This document shows positions 16,626 to 26,897 of a stretch of 64,000 bases of DNA, piece after piece. The notes under the pieces were generated by a model. That model was not told the DNA's origin, did no database searches, and saw only the letters and a program-made list of their open reading frames with translations. The stretch lies in NCBI GenBank assembly GCA_008636105.1, contig VSDH01000008.1, forward strand, positions 30,018 to 94,017, written 5' to 3'. A program made the translations under genes and the position numbers. Source of the DNA: Candidatus Scalindua sediminis (lineage in GTDB: Bacteria > Planctomycetota > Brocadiia > Brocadiales > Scalinduaceae). Within the stretch, counting starts at the first letter, position 1. Each line of letters opens with the position of its first letter.

Positions 16626-18032
16626 ATGTTAAATATCATAAAGGGCCATTTACATCGCTATACACTCATAATTATTATGATTCTCTTTACTTTCCTTGCT
16701 AATGACAAACATTCGATGGGTGATGAAGGAAACATAATACCCATGAAGTACCAGAAGGCAAAACTTGATAACGGGCTTAGCATAATCCTGGTTGAACACC
16801 ATGAGTTGCCTGTCGTGGCGATAGAGCTCCTGGTAAGGGCCGGTTCTGTGCACGACCCACAAGAAAAACAGGGACTGGCGAATATAGTTGCACAGCTCCT
16901 CCGTGAAGGTACCCGCTCAAAGGATTCTCTGGAGATATCAGAGGAGATTGACTTCATAGGAGGTACGTTAAGTGCGGACTCCGAATACGACTCTACTTCC
17001 GTCACTGCTACGGCCCTTGTCAAACATTTTAAGTCTATACTTGACTTGCTTTCTGAGGTTGCAAGGTTTCCCACATTTAAAACAAAAGATATAGAATTTC
17101 AGCGGGAAAAGACCCTAACGTCCATCCTCAGGGAAAAGGATAATAAAAGGGCCATTGCCAGCAGGCATTTCAGCGAGATGCTCTACGGTATACATCCATA
17201 TGCCCATCCATCTATTGGCACGCTGGAAGGTCTCAAGGCAATCACCAGGAAAGAAATCATACAGTTTCACAAAAACCATTACCTGCCCAATAACTCCATC
17301 CTGACAGTAGTTGGCGATATAGAACCTTCGAATATACTCGCTGTTATAAAAAAGACATTTGGCGATTGGAAGGAAGGAAATGTTCATAAACCAACATTAC
17401 CCCTTATGCCCAAAATAGTTAACTACAGGATACGTCTTGTGGATAAACCTGACCTCACTCAGACAGAGATATGCATAGGGCATCTTGGCATCAGACGCAA
17501 CAATCCTGACTACTTTTCACTTATGTTACTTAACTATATTCTGGGCAGGGGACCTACGTCCAGATTATATACAGAGATAAGGGTAGAGAGAGGCCTTAGC
17601 TATGGTGTCAAAAGCCAGTTTGACGCAAGAATATTACGAGGACCATTTTATATAAGGACATATAGCAAAAACGAGACTGCAATTGAAACTCTCCGACTGG
17701 TACTTGATGAATTGAAAAAACTGAAGGCCGGTGGCATAACCAAGGAGGAATTGGATAGTGCCAAGTCCTACTACATTGGCCACTTTCCCCTGAGCCTTGA
17801 GACACCCGCCCAGATAGCCTCCAAGATTATAGAGCAGGAATTTTACGGCCTGCCAGAAGATTATTTAGAAAAGTACCTGGAAAATATAAAGGCCGTATCC
17901 AGGGAAGATGTCAATCGGGCAATAGAAGGACTTATCGATCCTGAAAATCTCGTAATCGTCCTGGTAAGCAAGGCAGAAGACATTCTTAAAGAAGCAAAAA
18001 CATTGGGTGAGGTGGAACTAAAGGGGTTGTGA
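16626..18032 (+). CDS. M16 peptidase-like subunit lacking the zinc motif
   Basis: The 468-residue M16 homologue has an N-terminal hydrophobic segment (about 12-25). Where the catalytic partner has HLFEH it has N86-I-V-A89-Q90, so it cannot bind zinc in the normal way and is presumably the substrate-binding or structural subunit. It retains the R/Y substrate-binding region in its C-terminal half (GPTSRLYTEIRVERGLSYG). Such active/inactive M16B pairs are common in bacteria. It follows the catalytic gene with a 21-bp gap and is surely co-transcribed. Confidence 0.9.
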   Translation: MLNIIKGHLHRYTLIIIMILFTFLANDKHSMGDEGNIIPMKYQKAKLDNGLSIILVEHHELPVVAIELLVRAGSVHDPQEKQGLANIVAQLLREGTRSKDSLEISEEIDFIGGTLSADSEYDSTSVTATALVKHFKSILDLLSEVARFPTFKTKDIEFQREKTLTSILREKDNKRAIASRHFSEMLYGIHPYAHPSIGTLEGLKAITRKEIIQFHKNHYLPNNSILTVVGDIEPSNILAVIKKTFGDWKEGNVHKPTLPLMPKIVNYRIRLVDKPDLTQTEICIGHLGIRRNNPDYFSLMLLNYILGRGPTSRLYTEIRVERGLSYGVKSQFDARILRGPFYIRTYSKNETAIETLRLVLDELKKLKAGGITKEELDSAKSYYIGHFPLSLETPAQIASKIIEQEFYGLPEDYLEKYLENIKAVSREDVNRAIEGLIDPENLVIVLVSKAEDILKEAKTLGEVELKGL

Positions 18033-18490
18033 ATTGTACAGGTTTTGGTTTTAAACAGAATTGAAACCTTGCACACATATAAAAGATAAAAAAATGGATG
18101 GATTTGTTTTTTTCTGTATGTCCCAGCATTGTGCAAAGACGTTTTACTTAATCTAAAAATGAGTAATTGCAAATAAATTAATAATAAAAAACAATTGCCA
18201 TCTTCCAAAATTGTGTTATATATATACATTGCATGCCTTATCTCGCTGAGGCCCATCATCCACCCACTCACCTCTACATCACATATTCAATAGTAGCGAT
18301 ACCAGCAAAATCTTTCATGATCCAGTAGAAGAGGGCGTTCAAGGAAATAATCTGTTTATAACTTATATACATAGTAGAAATTATAGAAAGCGTTTTCTTT
18401 TATTTTTTTATTTGAATAAGCAATATAAATAGGCTACTTTTACGACATCGAATTATTGATTTTTAAGCCAGAATTATTGGGAGTAAGTGA
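18033..18490. other. Intergenic stretch, nothing recognised
   Basis: These 458 bases between the M16 pair and the first glycosyltransferase contain no gene I can support on either strand. It is AT-rich, with a TATATATA run near 18220 and no repeat shared with the other intergenic elements. Confidence 0.4.
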
Positions 18491-19744
18491 ATGAATATAC
18501 AGCCAATAAAGAATGTAGGATTCATTTCAACAAGAATAGCCGGAACGGACGGGGTTTCTTTAGAGATAGAAAAATGGGCAGAGGTTCTGAAACGAAATCG
18601 ATTCGATTGTTTTTATTTTGCAGGGGAGATTGATCGAGATGGTGCGATTTCGTTCAATGTCGATGAAGCTCATTTTGAACATCCTGATATTGTTAGTATA
18701 AATAAAAGCGTTTTTGGTGTAACAAATCGAAGTAGAGAAACTTCAAACTTTATTCATAAAATTCAGGAGAAACTAAAATCTGCATTATATGAATTTCGCA
18801 AAAAGTTTAAGATCGATTTGATAATACCCGAAAATGCATTGACCATACCTGTGAATATTCCATTGGGTATTGCCATTACGGAGTTCATAGCTGAAACAGG
18901 TATTCCGACCATAGCACATCATCATGATTTTTATTGGGAAAGAGATCGTTTTCTGATCAACGCTTGCCAGGATTATCTGGATAAGGCCTTTCCACCTGAT
19001 CTCCATTCAATGAGACATGTCGTAATCAATTCCCCGGCATCTGAACAATTGAGCCACAGGTTGGGACTTTCAAATACGATCATTCCGAATGTCTATAACT
19101 ATGCTAAAGAACCAGAAGGTTTAGAAAGCTATCCCTGTGAACTAAGAAATAAAATCGGTATTAAGGAAGACGAACTTTTTGTTTTACAGCCCACGCGAGT
19201 TGTGCCAAGAAAATGGATTGAAAGGTCAATTGAGATTGTACATAGTCTAAAATTACCAAACCCTGCTCTCGTAATCTCTCATGCATCTGGAGACGAAGGA
19301 GATGAATATTACCATCGTATTATGGAATATTCAAAATATATGGGAGTTAAGATCATTCCTATAGACCATCTCATAGGAAGTAATCATGCAAATAACGATA
19401 AAAAGTATACCATAGCTGATGTATATAAATGCGCCGATATCATCACATATCCAAGTGGTTATGAAGGATTTGGGAACGCATTTCTGGAATCCATCTACTA
19501 TAATAAGCCGATCATTGTTAATAGATATTCGATATACGTTGCCGATATAGAGCCCAAGGGTTTTGATGTGGTTGCTATAGATGGTGTTGTCACTGCAAAA
19601 ACAATTGCGAAGATAAATCAAATATTAGAAGATGAAGAGTATCGGGGAAAAATGGTTAAAAAGAATTATGACCTGGCAAAACAGTTTTTTTCATTCGAGA
19701 TATTGGAAAAAAAATTAATATACATAATGAGCACGTTCGATTAA
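18491..19744 (+). CDS. GT4-family glycosyltransferase
   Basis: The 417-residue GT-B enzyme starts with an acceptor-domain pattern (GFISTRIAGTDGVSLEIEKWAEVL) and has a typical C-terminal nucleotide-sugar domain: QPTRVVPRKWIERSIEIV and the E-x7-E element (YPSGYEGFGNAFLESIYY). It should transfer a sugar from an activated nucleotide donor onto a polysaccharide, lipid or small-molecule acceptor in the cytoplasm. GTDGVSLE near the N-terminus is shared with a subgroup often annotated as mannosyl- or glucosyl-glycerate-type enzymes, but I cannot specify the substrate. A strong hairpin follows three bases after the stop. Confidence 0.85.
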   Translation: MNIQPIKNVGFISTRIAGTDGVSLEIEKWAEVLKRNRFDCFYFAGEIDRDGAISFNVDEAHFEHPDIVSINKSVFGVTNRSRETSNFIHKIQEKLKSALYEFRKKFKIDLIIPENALTIPVNIPLGIAITEFIAETGIPTIAHHHDFYWERDRFLINACQDYLDKAFPPDLHSMRHVVINSPASEQLSHRLGLSNTIIPNVYNYAKEPEGLESYPCELRNKIGIKEDELFVLQPTRVVPRKWIERSIEIVHSLKLPNPALVISHASGDEGDEYYHRIMEYSKYMGVKIIPIDHLIGSNHANNDKKYTIADVYKCADIITYPSGYEGFGNAFLESIYYNKPIIVNRYSIYVADIEPKGFDVVAIDGVVTAKTIAKINQILEDEEYRGKMVKKNYDLAKQFFSFEILEKKLIYIMSTFD

Positions 19745-19746
19745 TA

Positions 19747-19791
19747 AATCCCCCTACTCCCCCCTTTGTTAAAGGGGGGAGTAGGGGGATT
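19747..19791. repeat. Perfect 21-bp palindrome hairpin between two glycosyltransferase genes
   Basis: AATCCCCCTACTCCCCCCTTT at 19747-19767 is followed by GTT and its exact complement at 19771-19791. It lies three bases after the first glycosyltransferase stop and 20 bp before the second start, so it may attenuate or stabilise the transcript. The same sequence occurs at 26538, where it is split by another repeat, which suggests a dispersed palindromic element rather than a dedicated terminator. Confidence 0.7.
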
Positions 19792-19810
19792 GTAAGATAT
19801 ATGATTGACA

Positions 19811-21034
19811 ATGATTAATATAGCAATCCTTCATTATTCCTGTCCGCCAGTTGTTGGGGGTGTCGAAGAAATTGTCCGACAACAGGCATCTCTTTTACAT
19901 AGATACTATCACCCGATCAAAATTATCGCTGGTGACGGATCGCAATTTACCGAAGATTTTGTCATAGAAATAAATCCTCTACTTTCCTCCCGTCATCCTG
20001 AAATTTCAAAATTGCAACAAGATCCCGTCAAAAACCATAGACGGATTCAGGGAATGGCTGATACGGTCTTTGAATATTTGAATGACAGTCTTCAAGGTTT
20101 TAAGATCTTAATTGCGCATAATGTTCTTTCGATGCATTACAATTTACCTTTAACATTAGCATTGCATAAGTTGGCAGATACTAAAACCATTAAGGTAGTA
20201 AATTGGAATCATGATTCGCCATATTTTTATAAGAATTATTCAAAGGAATTAGAAAGAAAGCCCTGGTTGATTCTTAAAAAGCACAATCCAAATATTTCTT
20301 ATATAACTATCTCACCAAGCCGGGCAAAAGAATTTCAAGCGTTGTACGAAACAAAAAAGAAAATATCTGTTATCCCAAATGGAATAGATCCGATTCAGGT
20401 TTTTCGTTTGGGCAAAACTACCATGCGTTTAATAAAGGAAAACAACTTATTTACTACAGATTTATTAATGATACAACCTGCGAGACTGCATCCCAGGAAA
20501 AATATAGAACTTTCTATTGAAGTCTTAAGAGCCTTTCATGATAAAGGCATTAAGGCTAAATTTCTTTTATCCGGAGCTTATGACCCACATGAAAGAAAAA
20601 CATTACATTATTATAACAAGCTGAAAGATTTGGCAGAATCCCTACAAGTACAAAAACACATCATCATACTTTCTGACTATGTTTTTGAAAGTGGCGAGAA
20701 AATGTCGGCACACTGGGAAACGATTCGTGATCTTTACCAGATATCAGATTTACTTTTTCTGCCGAGTAAACGAGAGGGATTTGGAATTCCATTATTAGAA
20801 GCCGGAATGATGAAATTACCGATTGTCTGTTCCGATATAGACACGTTTAAACTTATTGCCGGAGAAAATGTGCTCTATTTTCCATTAAAAGATCGTCCAA
20901 AAGAGATAGCTGAGAATGTTTTAGAATTTTTAGGACAATTACAAACACATCGTATGTACCGAAGAGTGTTTCGTGATTATATATGGGATAATATATATAA
21001 TAATTTATTAAGGCCTTTCTTAGAAAAAGTGTAA
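19811..21034 (+). CDS. GT4-family glycosyltransferase
   Basis: This 407-residue GT-B enzyme (ATG 19811 preferred; TTG 19805 in frame) begins INIAILHYSCPPVVGGVEEIV, the GG-x-E loop typical of GT4 acceptor domains. The C-terminal half has QPARLHPRKNIELSIEVL and PSKREGFGIPLLEAGMM with the catalytic/donor-binding E-x7-E. It acts on the same class of acceptors as its upstream neighbour, and the two probably cooperate in building one glycan. No ribosome-binding site is visible because the palindromic hairpin occupies the upstream bases. Confidence 0.85.
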   Translation: MINIAILHYSCPPVVGGVEEIVRQQASLLHRYYHPIKIIAGDGSQFTEDFVIEINPLLSSRHPEISKLQQDPVKNHRRIQGMADTVFEYLNDSLQGFKILIAHNVLSMHYNLPLTLALHKLADTKTIKVVNWNHDSPYFYKNYSKELERKPWLILKKHNPNISYITISPSRAKEFQALYETKKKISVIPNGIDPIQVFRLGKTTMRLIKENNLFTTDLLMIQPARLHPRKNIELSIEVLRAFHDKGIKAKFLLSGAYDPHERKTLHYYNKLKDLAESLQVQKHIIILSDYVFESGEKMSAHWETIRDLYQISDLLFLPSKREGFGIPLLEAGMMKLPIVCSDIDTFKLIAGENVLYFPLKDRPKEIAENVLEFLGQLQTHRMYRRVFRDYIWDNIYNNLLRPFLEKV

Positions 21035-21323
21035 ATACTCAGGTATCCGCTTGTATTTAAAAAGCAATGGAGTATCTTGTTGAGATAAAGCCAATAAATA
21101 GAAAATCAAATTTGCCCGACCATATTACACAAAGGAGAAATTATTGTAGGCATTTCTTTCAAGTAGATAAATATTGATTAAGTTATCTTTCCCCAGAGTG
21201 ATGAACACAGCAATAAATATCATCTGGTGTTATTCGTTTATTGCTTGATGAGTTAATCATGCACATTCCATTGATATCCAGCAAAAATAAGGTTTACTGG
21301 CCAACGTATTTAGCATAGCCCAT

Positions 21324-24300
21324 ATGCGAAATCTTACCATCAAGATTACGGTTATATTCTTCGCTTTTTTCATCTCAATTATAACTGTCATATCGGCCTT
21401 TGTCTTATTACTAAACAACGGTAAATTAACATCTTTTATTGAACAAAAGATTAATAAGAAAACAAACTTGAATATCAAGATTGGTGATATTCACTTAGAT
21501 ATCCTTTCCAGTCTTAGGTTAAAGCAGATTAGTCTACGGGATTCAAAAAATCAAAAAGGGTTTATATTCAGATGTAACACCTTTGTTATTCATTACAAAC
21601 TCTTTGAGCTCCTTAAAGGACATATAAAAAACATTGCTCTTTCAGGCGCCCAAATCACCCTGTATACGGAAGGAACGAAATTAACCAGTTCCCTTGCTTT
21701 GACTGATGCCGAAAGCCCTACCATTAGTATCAAGGATTTGTTTCCAAAAAAAATTCATGTCAAAAACGTCTCTGTCAGAAATGCTGCAGTACAATTTAAA
21801 ATGGAAAACCGTATATTGTTATTCTCTGAAGTTAACATGCAAATCAATGATGTTCAATTTGCAAGGCAGTCTGACGTTTCAATAAATTTAAATGTTTCTA
21901 TTTCAAACCATACAAAGACGACACCTCCAAGTATGCTTGGAGAAGTCGTCCTAAAAGGGAAGTACAATCCATCTGGCGATGAACTGCTCCTTTACGACAC
22001 TTCACACCTTTCTATAAATAATAACGGATCGTTTAATGTTGCAGGAAAGGTAGCTTCAATTACCACAGAGCCGGTAATAAATTGCATTATAAATTCAAGA
22101 AACATAGTTCTTGGCAATATCCCCCTTCTGCTGGAAAAATTGGACATAAAAGGGTTGCCATCTCTAACATTAGAAGGAGAATGTGATATTGCTATTTCTA
22201 TTCAAGGAAATTCCCAAAAACTAAAATTGAAGTCAAACAATTTAATAAATAATATGAGTTTTACAACAGGGAAAACAGTCTTTAAGGCAAAGGCGTTAGA
22301 GCTTCCTATCGAAGCAATCTTTTCTCTCTCAGATACTGAAATGAAAATAAGCGCTAACGGGGAATGTATTGTGCGTCAGGGTCATCTCTTGATAGATGAC
22401 AAGGAGATAACTGCCCTGAACTTCCCAATAACCTTTACCATGGATTATCCCAATCAAATAACGTTGTCTTCTAATGTTATTAAGGGTAAATTGCCTTTAG
22501 GTAATACCTACTTCCCTATCGAAGATCTCATTTCAAATATCAAGATAGACATCAACCTGAAATGTCCAGACACCATGCAGTTTTATACATCTGTCAATAC
22601 AACGTTTTCAGATACTGCACTTCTTACCGTAGTCTTTAATAGGAATAAAAAGACCATCGGAGGCACCACTCTTAAAATTCAAAATATGGACTGCAAAGCT
22701 CTCTCAGAAACCTTTAAATCTCTTATCCCCGAACATTATAAAGATTGGTCCTTTAATGGTAGTATTTCCATGGACACAACTCTAGATTGCCTCGATAAAG
22801 ACAAAACCCAGGAAATGATGACCATTACCAACGTTTCCTTTTCGGAACTCAAATTTGCATCACCCGACAATTATTATTTTGCTGAAAAAGTAAATGGTAA
22901 CCTTAAAATAAACGCAAATATCAACCACGGTTTCAATCGATTCTCCTTTCACACTGATTGCTCACTCGAACCCTTCCTTATATGGCTTGAACCTTTTACT
23001 ACTGATATGAAAAATAGGAAAACACGCCTTTCCTTCAACGGTTATTATGATACACAAAAAAGGCTTTTATCTGAAATTGAAGGAACTTTATCCTGGGAAA
23101 ATTTAGGGACAATCACAGTAGATGGAAATGTGTTAAACTTAAACGATGCGCCATTCCTTGATCTGAATATAGAAATGAAAGGCTTGTCCAATGAGGGTTT
23201 CTTTGAAACCTTCGTAAAAGACACAATACAAGATTCCCATCCCGCATTGTTCAATGCCCGCATAGACGGAGAATTAAACGCGCAGTTCCATGTTACGGGC
23301 TTTAAAGATGCTATGGACGTTGATGGGTATATCAACATGAAAGAATTAAGCCTTGAATACAAGGATGTTTCTATTGAAGATCTCAATGTTGACCTTCCAA
23401 TCTCCATGAAGTATCCGCAGACAAAAACATCGATACGGAAACATGATATTCCCAATTCACAATATGGAACCGTTCAAATCAAAAGACTTTCATACGGCCC
23501 TCTTGAAATCAAAGATATCCAAACCAATCCTACAATCATTTCTAATAATCTTTTCGTAAAAGACCCTCTAAAAATCCCCATCTTTAACGGGACAATAGAC
23601 ATAGAAGATGTATTTGTGGAAAACATCACAAACCCTGATAGAAAAATCAATTTCACGTTTCAGCTCAACGATATCGACCTCGAAAAGGTTACGACTGCTT
23701 ACGAGTTGACACCCTTTGAGGGTACCTTGAGTAGTTCTATTATCTCTTTTCAGCAAAAAGAGCATAAGCTTTTATCAGAAGGTAAAATGAGAATTGGGGT
23801 ATTCGGAGGAGAGATTACCATAAGCGATTTAGCATTAACCAATTTTCTAGAACCCCTGATGGGGGTTGGATTTTCTGCGGAAATCAATCATCTGGATTTA
23901 GGGCAAATGTCAAATACGTTTCGTGAATGGGGAAGCATAACGGGTATCATAAATGGCTCTATAAAGGATTTCGTGTTAGTTGCCGGATAACCTTCCAGTT
24001 TCGACATTGAATTGACGACCGAAAAGCATTCGAAAGTCAAACAAATCGTCAGTACAAAATTCCTAAAAAGCTTTGTTCCCGGCGTTGGAAAAGTACTGGA
24101 CAAATTAGGTTTTACGAATTATAAGTACGCTGTAATGGGGCTGCATGCTATGCTGGAAAACGATTATATCACATTGCAAGGCGCCGTCAGAGAAGGAGGG
24201 AAGGAACTTTTTATGAAAGGAGAGGGACTTAAAAGACTTGAAATTGTTTTTCAAGACGTAGATAGAAAAATCAAATTCAAAACATTTCTGAATTCATTTA

Positions 24301-24350
24301 AAGGAATGCTAAACTCAGATTTTGAGGATACTAAAGTACAGTTTCAATAA
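21324..24350 (+). pseudogene. YdbH-like AsmA-family envelope protein with one in-frame stop
   Basis: The frame runs 888 codons, meets TAA at 23988-23990, and continues in the same frame without a further stop to 24350, giving about 1008 codons in all. An N-terminal membrane anchor (about 8-30) is followed by a long beta-rich periplasmic region resembling AsmA/YdbH proteins, which bridge inner and outer membranes and move phospholipids. The residues around the stop (VLVAG-stop-PSSFDIELTTEKHSKVKQ) read naturally if the TAA was CAA (Gln). This points to a single C-to-T nonsense change, a sequencing error, or readthrough. The YdbL-like gene follows after 33 bp. The product may survive as an 888-residue protein close to the normal YdbH length (E. 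coli YdbH about 880). Confidence 0.7.
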
Positions 24351-24383
24351 CAAACATTCTAATCTTTTAGGAAGGAAACATTA

Positions 24384-24986
24384 ATGAAAAAACAAATTGT
24401 AAGATATCTTGGACTTCACCTGTTGATATTTGCTGCCATAAATTGTGCGGTGATTACGGTCAACGTCTACTTTCCAACCGAAGCCATTGAAGAGGCTGCA
24501 GAAAAAATCATTAACGAAATTGAAGGTGAAGAGGAATCGCAAGTAATACCCGACGAAAGTAGTTCACAAAGTCACTTTTGGAGCAATGTTCCATTTTATG
24601 TTTTAGGCAATTCAACAGTTTATGCACAAGAAATCGACCTGAACCTGACAACCCCGGCCATTCGTAAAGTGATTGCTACCATGAAGACTCGGAATTCTAA
24701 GGTCATGCATTTTAAGGATAAAGGTCTTATAGGAGAAACTTATGATGGTATGCTTGCCATTCGAGACATGAGTGATCTCAGCGGAGAAGATATCAGAACT
24801 ATAAAACGGTTGTTAAGAGCAGAAAACAACGACCGTAAAACACTATACAAGGAACTTGCAGTGGCAAACAAAATTTCATTATCAGAAATCAGCAGGATAA
24901 AAACCGTCTTCGCAAAGACCCGTCGAACAAAAGGCAAGCCAGGCCACTGGTTTCAAGATGAAAAAGGAAAATGGACGCAGAAATAA
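24384..24986 (+). CDS. YdbL/DUF1318-family periplasmic protein, possible lipoprotein
   Basis: This 200-residue protein has a hydrophobic N-terminus with Cys at position 21 (FAAINC) and then the VNVYFPTEAIEEAAEKI stretch that marks DUF1318 partners of YdbH. The Asn before the Cys is unusual for a lipobox, so lipidation is uncertain. After an acidic linker a C-terminal DUF1318-like domain (about 90-160) follows: IRKVIATMKTRNSKVMHFKDKGLIGE. It lies 33 bp after the YdbH-like gene with GGAAGGAAA before the ATG. In E. coli, YdbH, YnbE and YdbL form an intermembrane phospholipid-transport system; the same role is inferred here. Confidence 0.78.
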   Translation: MKKQIVRYLGLHLLIFAAINCAVITVNVYFPTEAIEEAAEKIINEIEGEEESQVIPDESSSQSHFWSNVPFYVLGNSTVYAQEIDLNLTTPAIRKVIATMKTRNSKVMHFKDKGLIGETYDGMLAIRDMSDLSGEDIRTIKRLLRAENNDRKTLYKELAVANKISLSEISRIKTVFAKTRRTKGKPGHWFQDEKGKWTQK

Positions 24987-25120
24987 AATAGAATAAAAAA
25001 GTTGCCAAATATTCCAGTGTAAAAATCTCGATACATGTATTCTGATATTGTGGGTACTTATCTTACGGATAATATTAAAGTATTTAATTGTATTAGTTTG
25101 TTCTCTAAACAAGATTTGTG

Positions 25121-26518
25121 TCAGATATGAATTGCCTTGCCTTCGATTGCATGGAAGGCTTCGGCGAATACTTCTGAGAGTGTTGGATGGGGAAAGATGG
25201 TATTGCTGATTTCTAAACTTGTCGCTTCCATATTTATAGCAAGGGACATGCCTCCTATCAATTCTCCTACTTCATAGCCTATCAGGTGTACGCCCAGGAT
25301 TTCTCCCGTGATTGAGTCGGTTATAACCTTTATGAACCCATCCTCTCCTTCTCCCATTATCTGTGCCTTGCCGCTAGCCATGAATGGGAACTTTCCTATT
25401 TTTACCTTATAACCTTCTCTTTCGGCTTCTTCCTGACTCATACCGACACCGGCAACCTGAGGATTGGAGTAGGTTACACTTGGAATCGAATTTTTATTTA
25501 TGGGAGAGGTTTCCTTACCGGCAATATTATTTACGACGCGTAAACCCTGTGCGGATGCCAGATGTGCTAGTAAGGGTGGGCCACTAACGTCTCCTATTGC
25601 GAATATGCCGGATCGGCTTGTTTCCATATTTTCATTTACACTTATGAACTTTCCATTAAATTCCAGGTTAAGTTCTTCCAAACCCAGATCTTTCGTTTCA
25701 GGTCTTCTTCCTAATGCCAGCAGGACTTTTTCATTCTGAAGCAGCTCTGTCCCGCCGTCCTTTTTCTTAACCGTTGTCTCAACTGCATTATCTTTTATTT
25801 CAATCCTGTCAAGGGTAGTTCCGGTAAGGAATTTAATACCCTTCTTTGTGAGGGTTTTTCTCAAAGCGCTTCCAATGTCTTTGTCATCTGTCGGAAGGAT
25901 TTCTTCCATCATCTCAATCACAGTTACTTTACTTCCAAGTGCATTGTAGACATAGGCAAACTCAATTCCTATCGAACCTCCCCCAATAATCAAAAGTGAG
26001 GATGGTATTTCCTCTAATTCTAAAATTTCGTCACTCGTTAATACGTTCTTTTTATCAAAAGGTATCCCATCAAAAACTACCGGAGAAGAACCAGTTGCAA
26101 TAATGATATTCTTAGTAGATAGCTCTTCTTGATCTTTGCCATTTTTCTTAACCAGAACCTTTTGTGGAGAAACTATCCGGCCTGTACCCCTTAATACGTC
26201 AACATTATTTTTCTTGAGTAAAAGCTCGACACCTCCATGCAGCCTTTTTACAATAGTTTCCTTTCGCCTGTGGAATTCACTGAAATTTACACTAACATCT
26301 TCTATGATTACTCCGTACTCTTTGCTCCTCTTACACAGTTCGTATAGATGAGCCGATTGGATCAGGACCTTTGTAGGTATACAACCCTTGTGAAGGCATG
26401 CTCCACCAACCTTATCCCTTTCTACAAGACCCACATTCAGGCCCAGTTGTGCCCCCTTAATAGCGGCTACATAGCCACCGGGACCACCACCAATAATCAA
26501 TAAATCATAAGTTTTCAT
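25121..26518 (-). CDS. lpdA: Dihydrolipoamide dehydrogenase (E3)
   Basis: The 465-residue flavoprotein oxidises dihydrolipoyl groups with NAD+. It has the FAD motif GGGPGGYVAA (10-19), redox-active C41/C46 (GGACLHKGCIPTK), an NAD-binding Rossmann motif (GGGSIGIEFAYVYNALGS) and the C-terminal HPHPTLSEVF-type segment containing the catalytic His-Glu pair (FPHPTLSEVFAEAF). No E1, E2 or glycine-cleavage gene is adjacent, so the complex it serves is not shown by context. The upstream 379-bp gap is filled by nested repeats that could separate the gene from its promoter. Confidence 0.95.
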   Translation of the reverse strand: MKTYDLLIIGGGPGGYVAAIKGAQLGLNVGLVERDKVGGACLHKGCIPTKVLIQSAHLYELCKRSKEYGVIIEDVSVNFSEFHRRKETIVKRLHGGVELLLKKNNVDVLRGTGRIVSPQKVLVKKNGKDQEELSTKNIIIATGSSPVVFDGIPFDKKNVLTSDEILELEEIPSSLLIIGGGSIGIEFAYVYNALGSKVTVIEMMEEILPTDDKDIGSALRKTLTKKGIKFLTGTTLDRIEIKDNAVETTVKKKDGGTELLQNEKVLLALGRRPETKDLGLEELNLEFNGKFISVNENMETSRSGIFAIGDVSGPPLLAHLASAQGLRVVNNIAGKETSPINKNSIPSVTYSNPQVAGVGMSQEEAEREGYKVKIGKFPFMASGKAQIMGEGEDGFIKVITDSITGEILGVHLIGYEVGELIGGMSLAINMEATSLEISNTIFPHPTLSEVFAEAFHAIEGKAIHI

Positions 26519-26537
26519 GATATAACATTTGACAATA

Positions 26538-26843
26538 AAATCCCCCTACTCCCCCCCGCTTCTTGCCCCTGCGCTTTCTTGCCGAAAGTAGGCTCTGTAA
26601 GAGCGAAAGCAAGATGCTGGGGCAGCGGGGCTGAGCTCTTCGCTTTCTGTCATGCTGAATTTATTTCAGCATCTCTTTCAGGATCTCCGATTTCAGAATC
26701 TATATATCAATGTGCTAAGAGACCCTGAATCCCGACTGAGTCGGATCTCGTAGTTGCTTCAAGGGGCGCCACAGGCGACAAGTTCAGAATGACAAAATAG
26801 GCATTTCCTTTATTATGACACAGTCTTTTAACAAAGGGGGATT
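26538..26843. repeat. Split palindrome carrying an inserted dispersed repeat
   Basis: At 26538 the left arm AATCCCCCTACTCCCCCC of the palindrome seen at 19747 begins. At 26826-26843 a right-arm-like TTTTAACAAAGGGGGATTT appears. Between them lie about 270 bp including the exact inverted copy (26627-26688) of the repeat at 12612-12673 and a GC-rich hairpin segment. The arrangement looks like one repeat inserted into another. It fills the gap between lpdA and the formate-dehydrogenase-like gene (26519-26897). Confidence 0.65.
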
Positions 26844-26897
26844 TGCTATCTTATTGGAATTTATTTTTCTCAAGATATTGCGCATTACATATATGTA

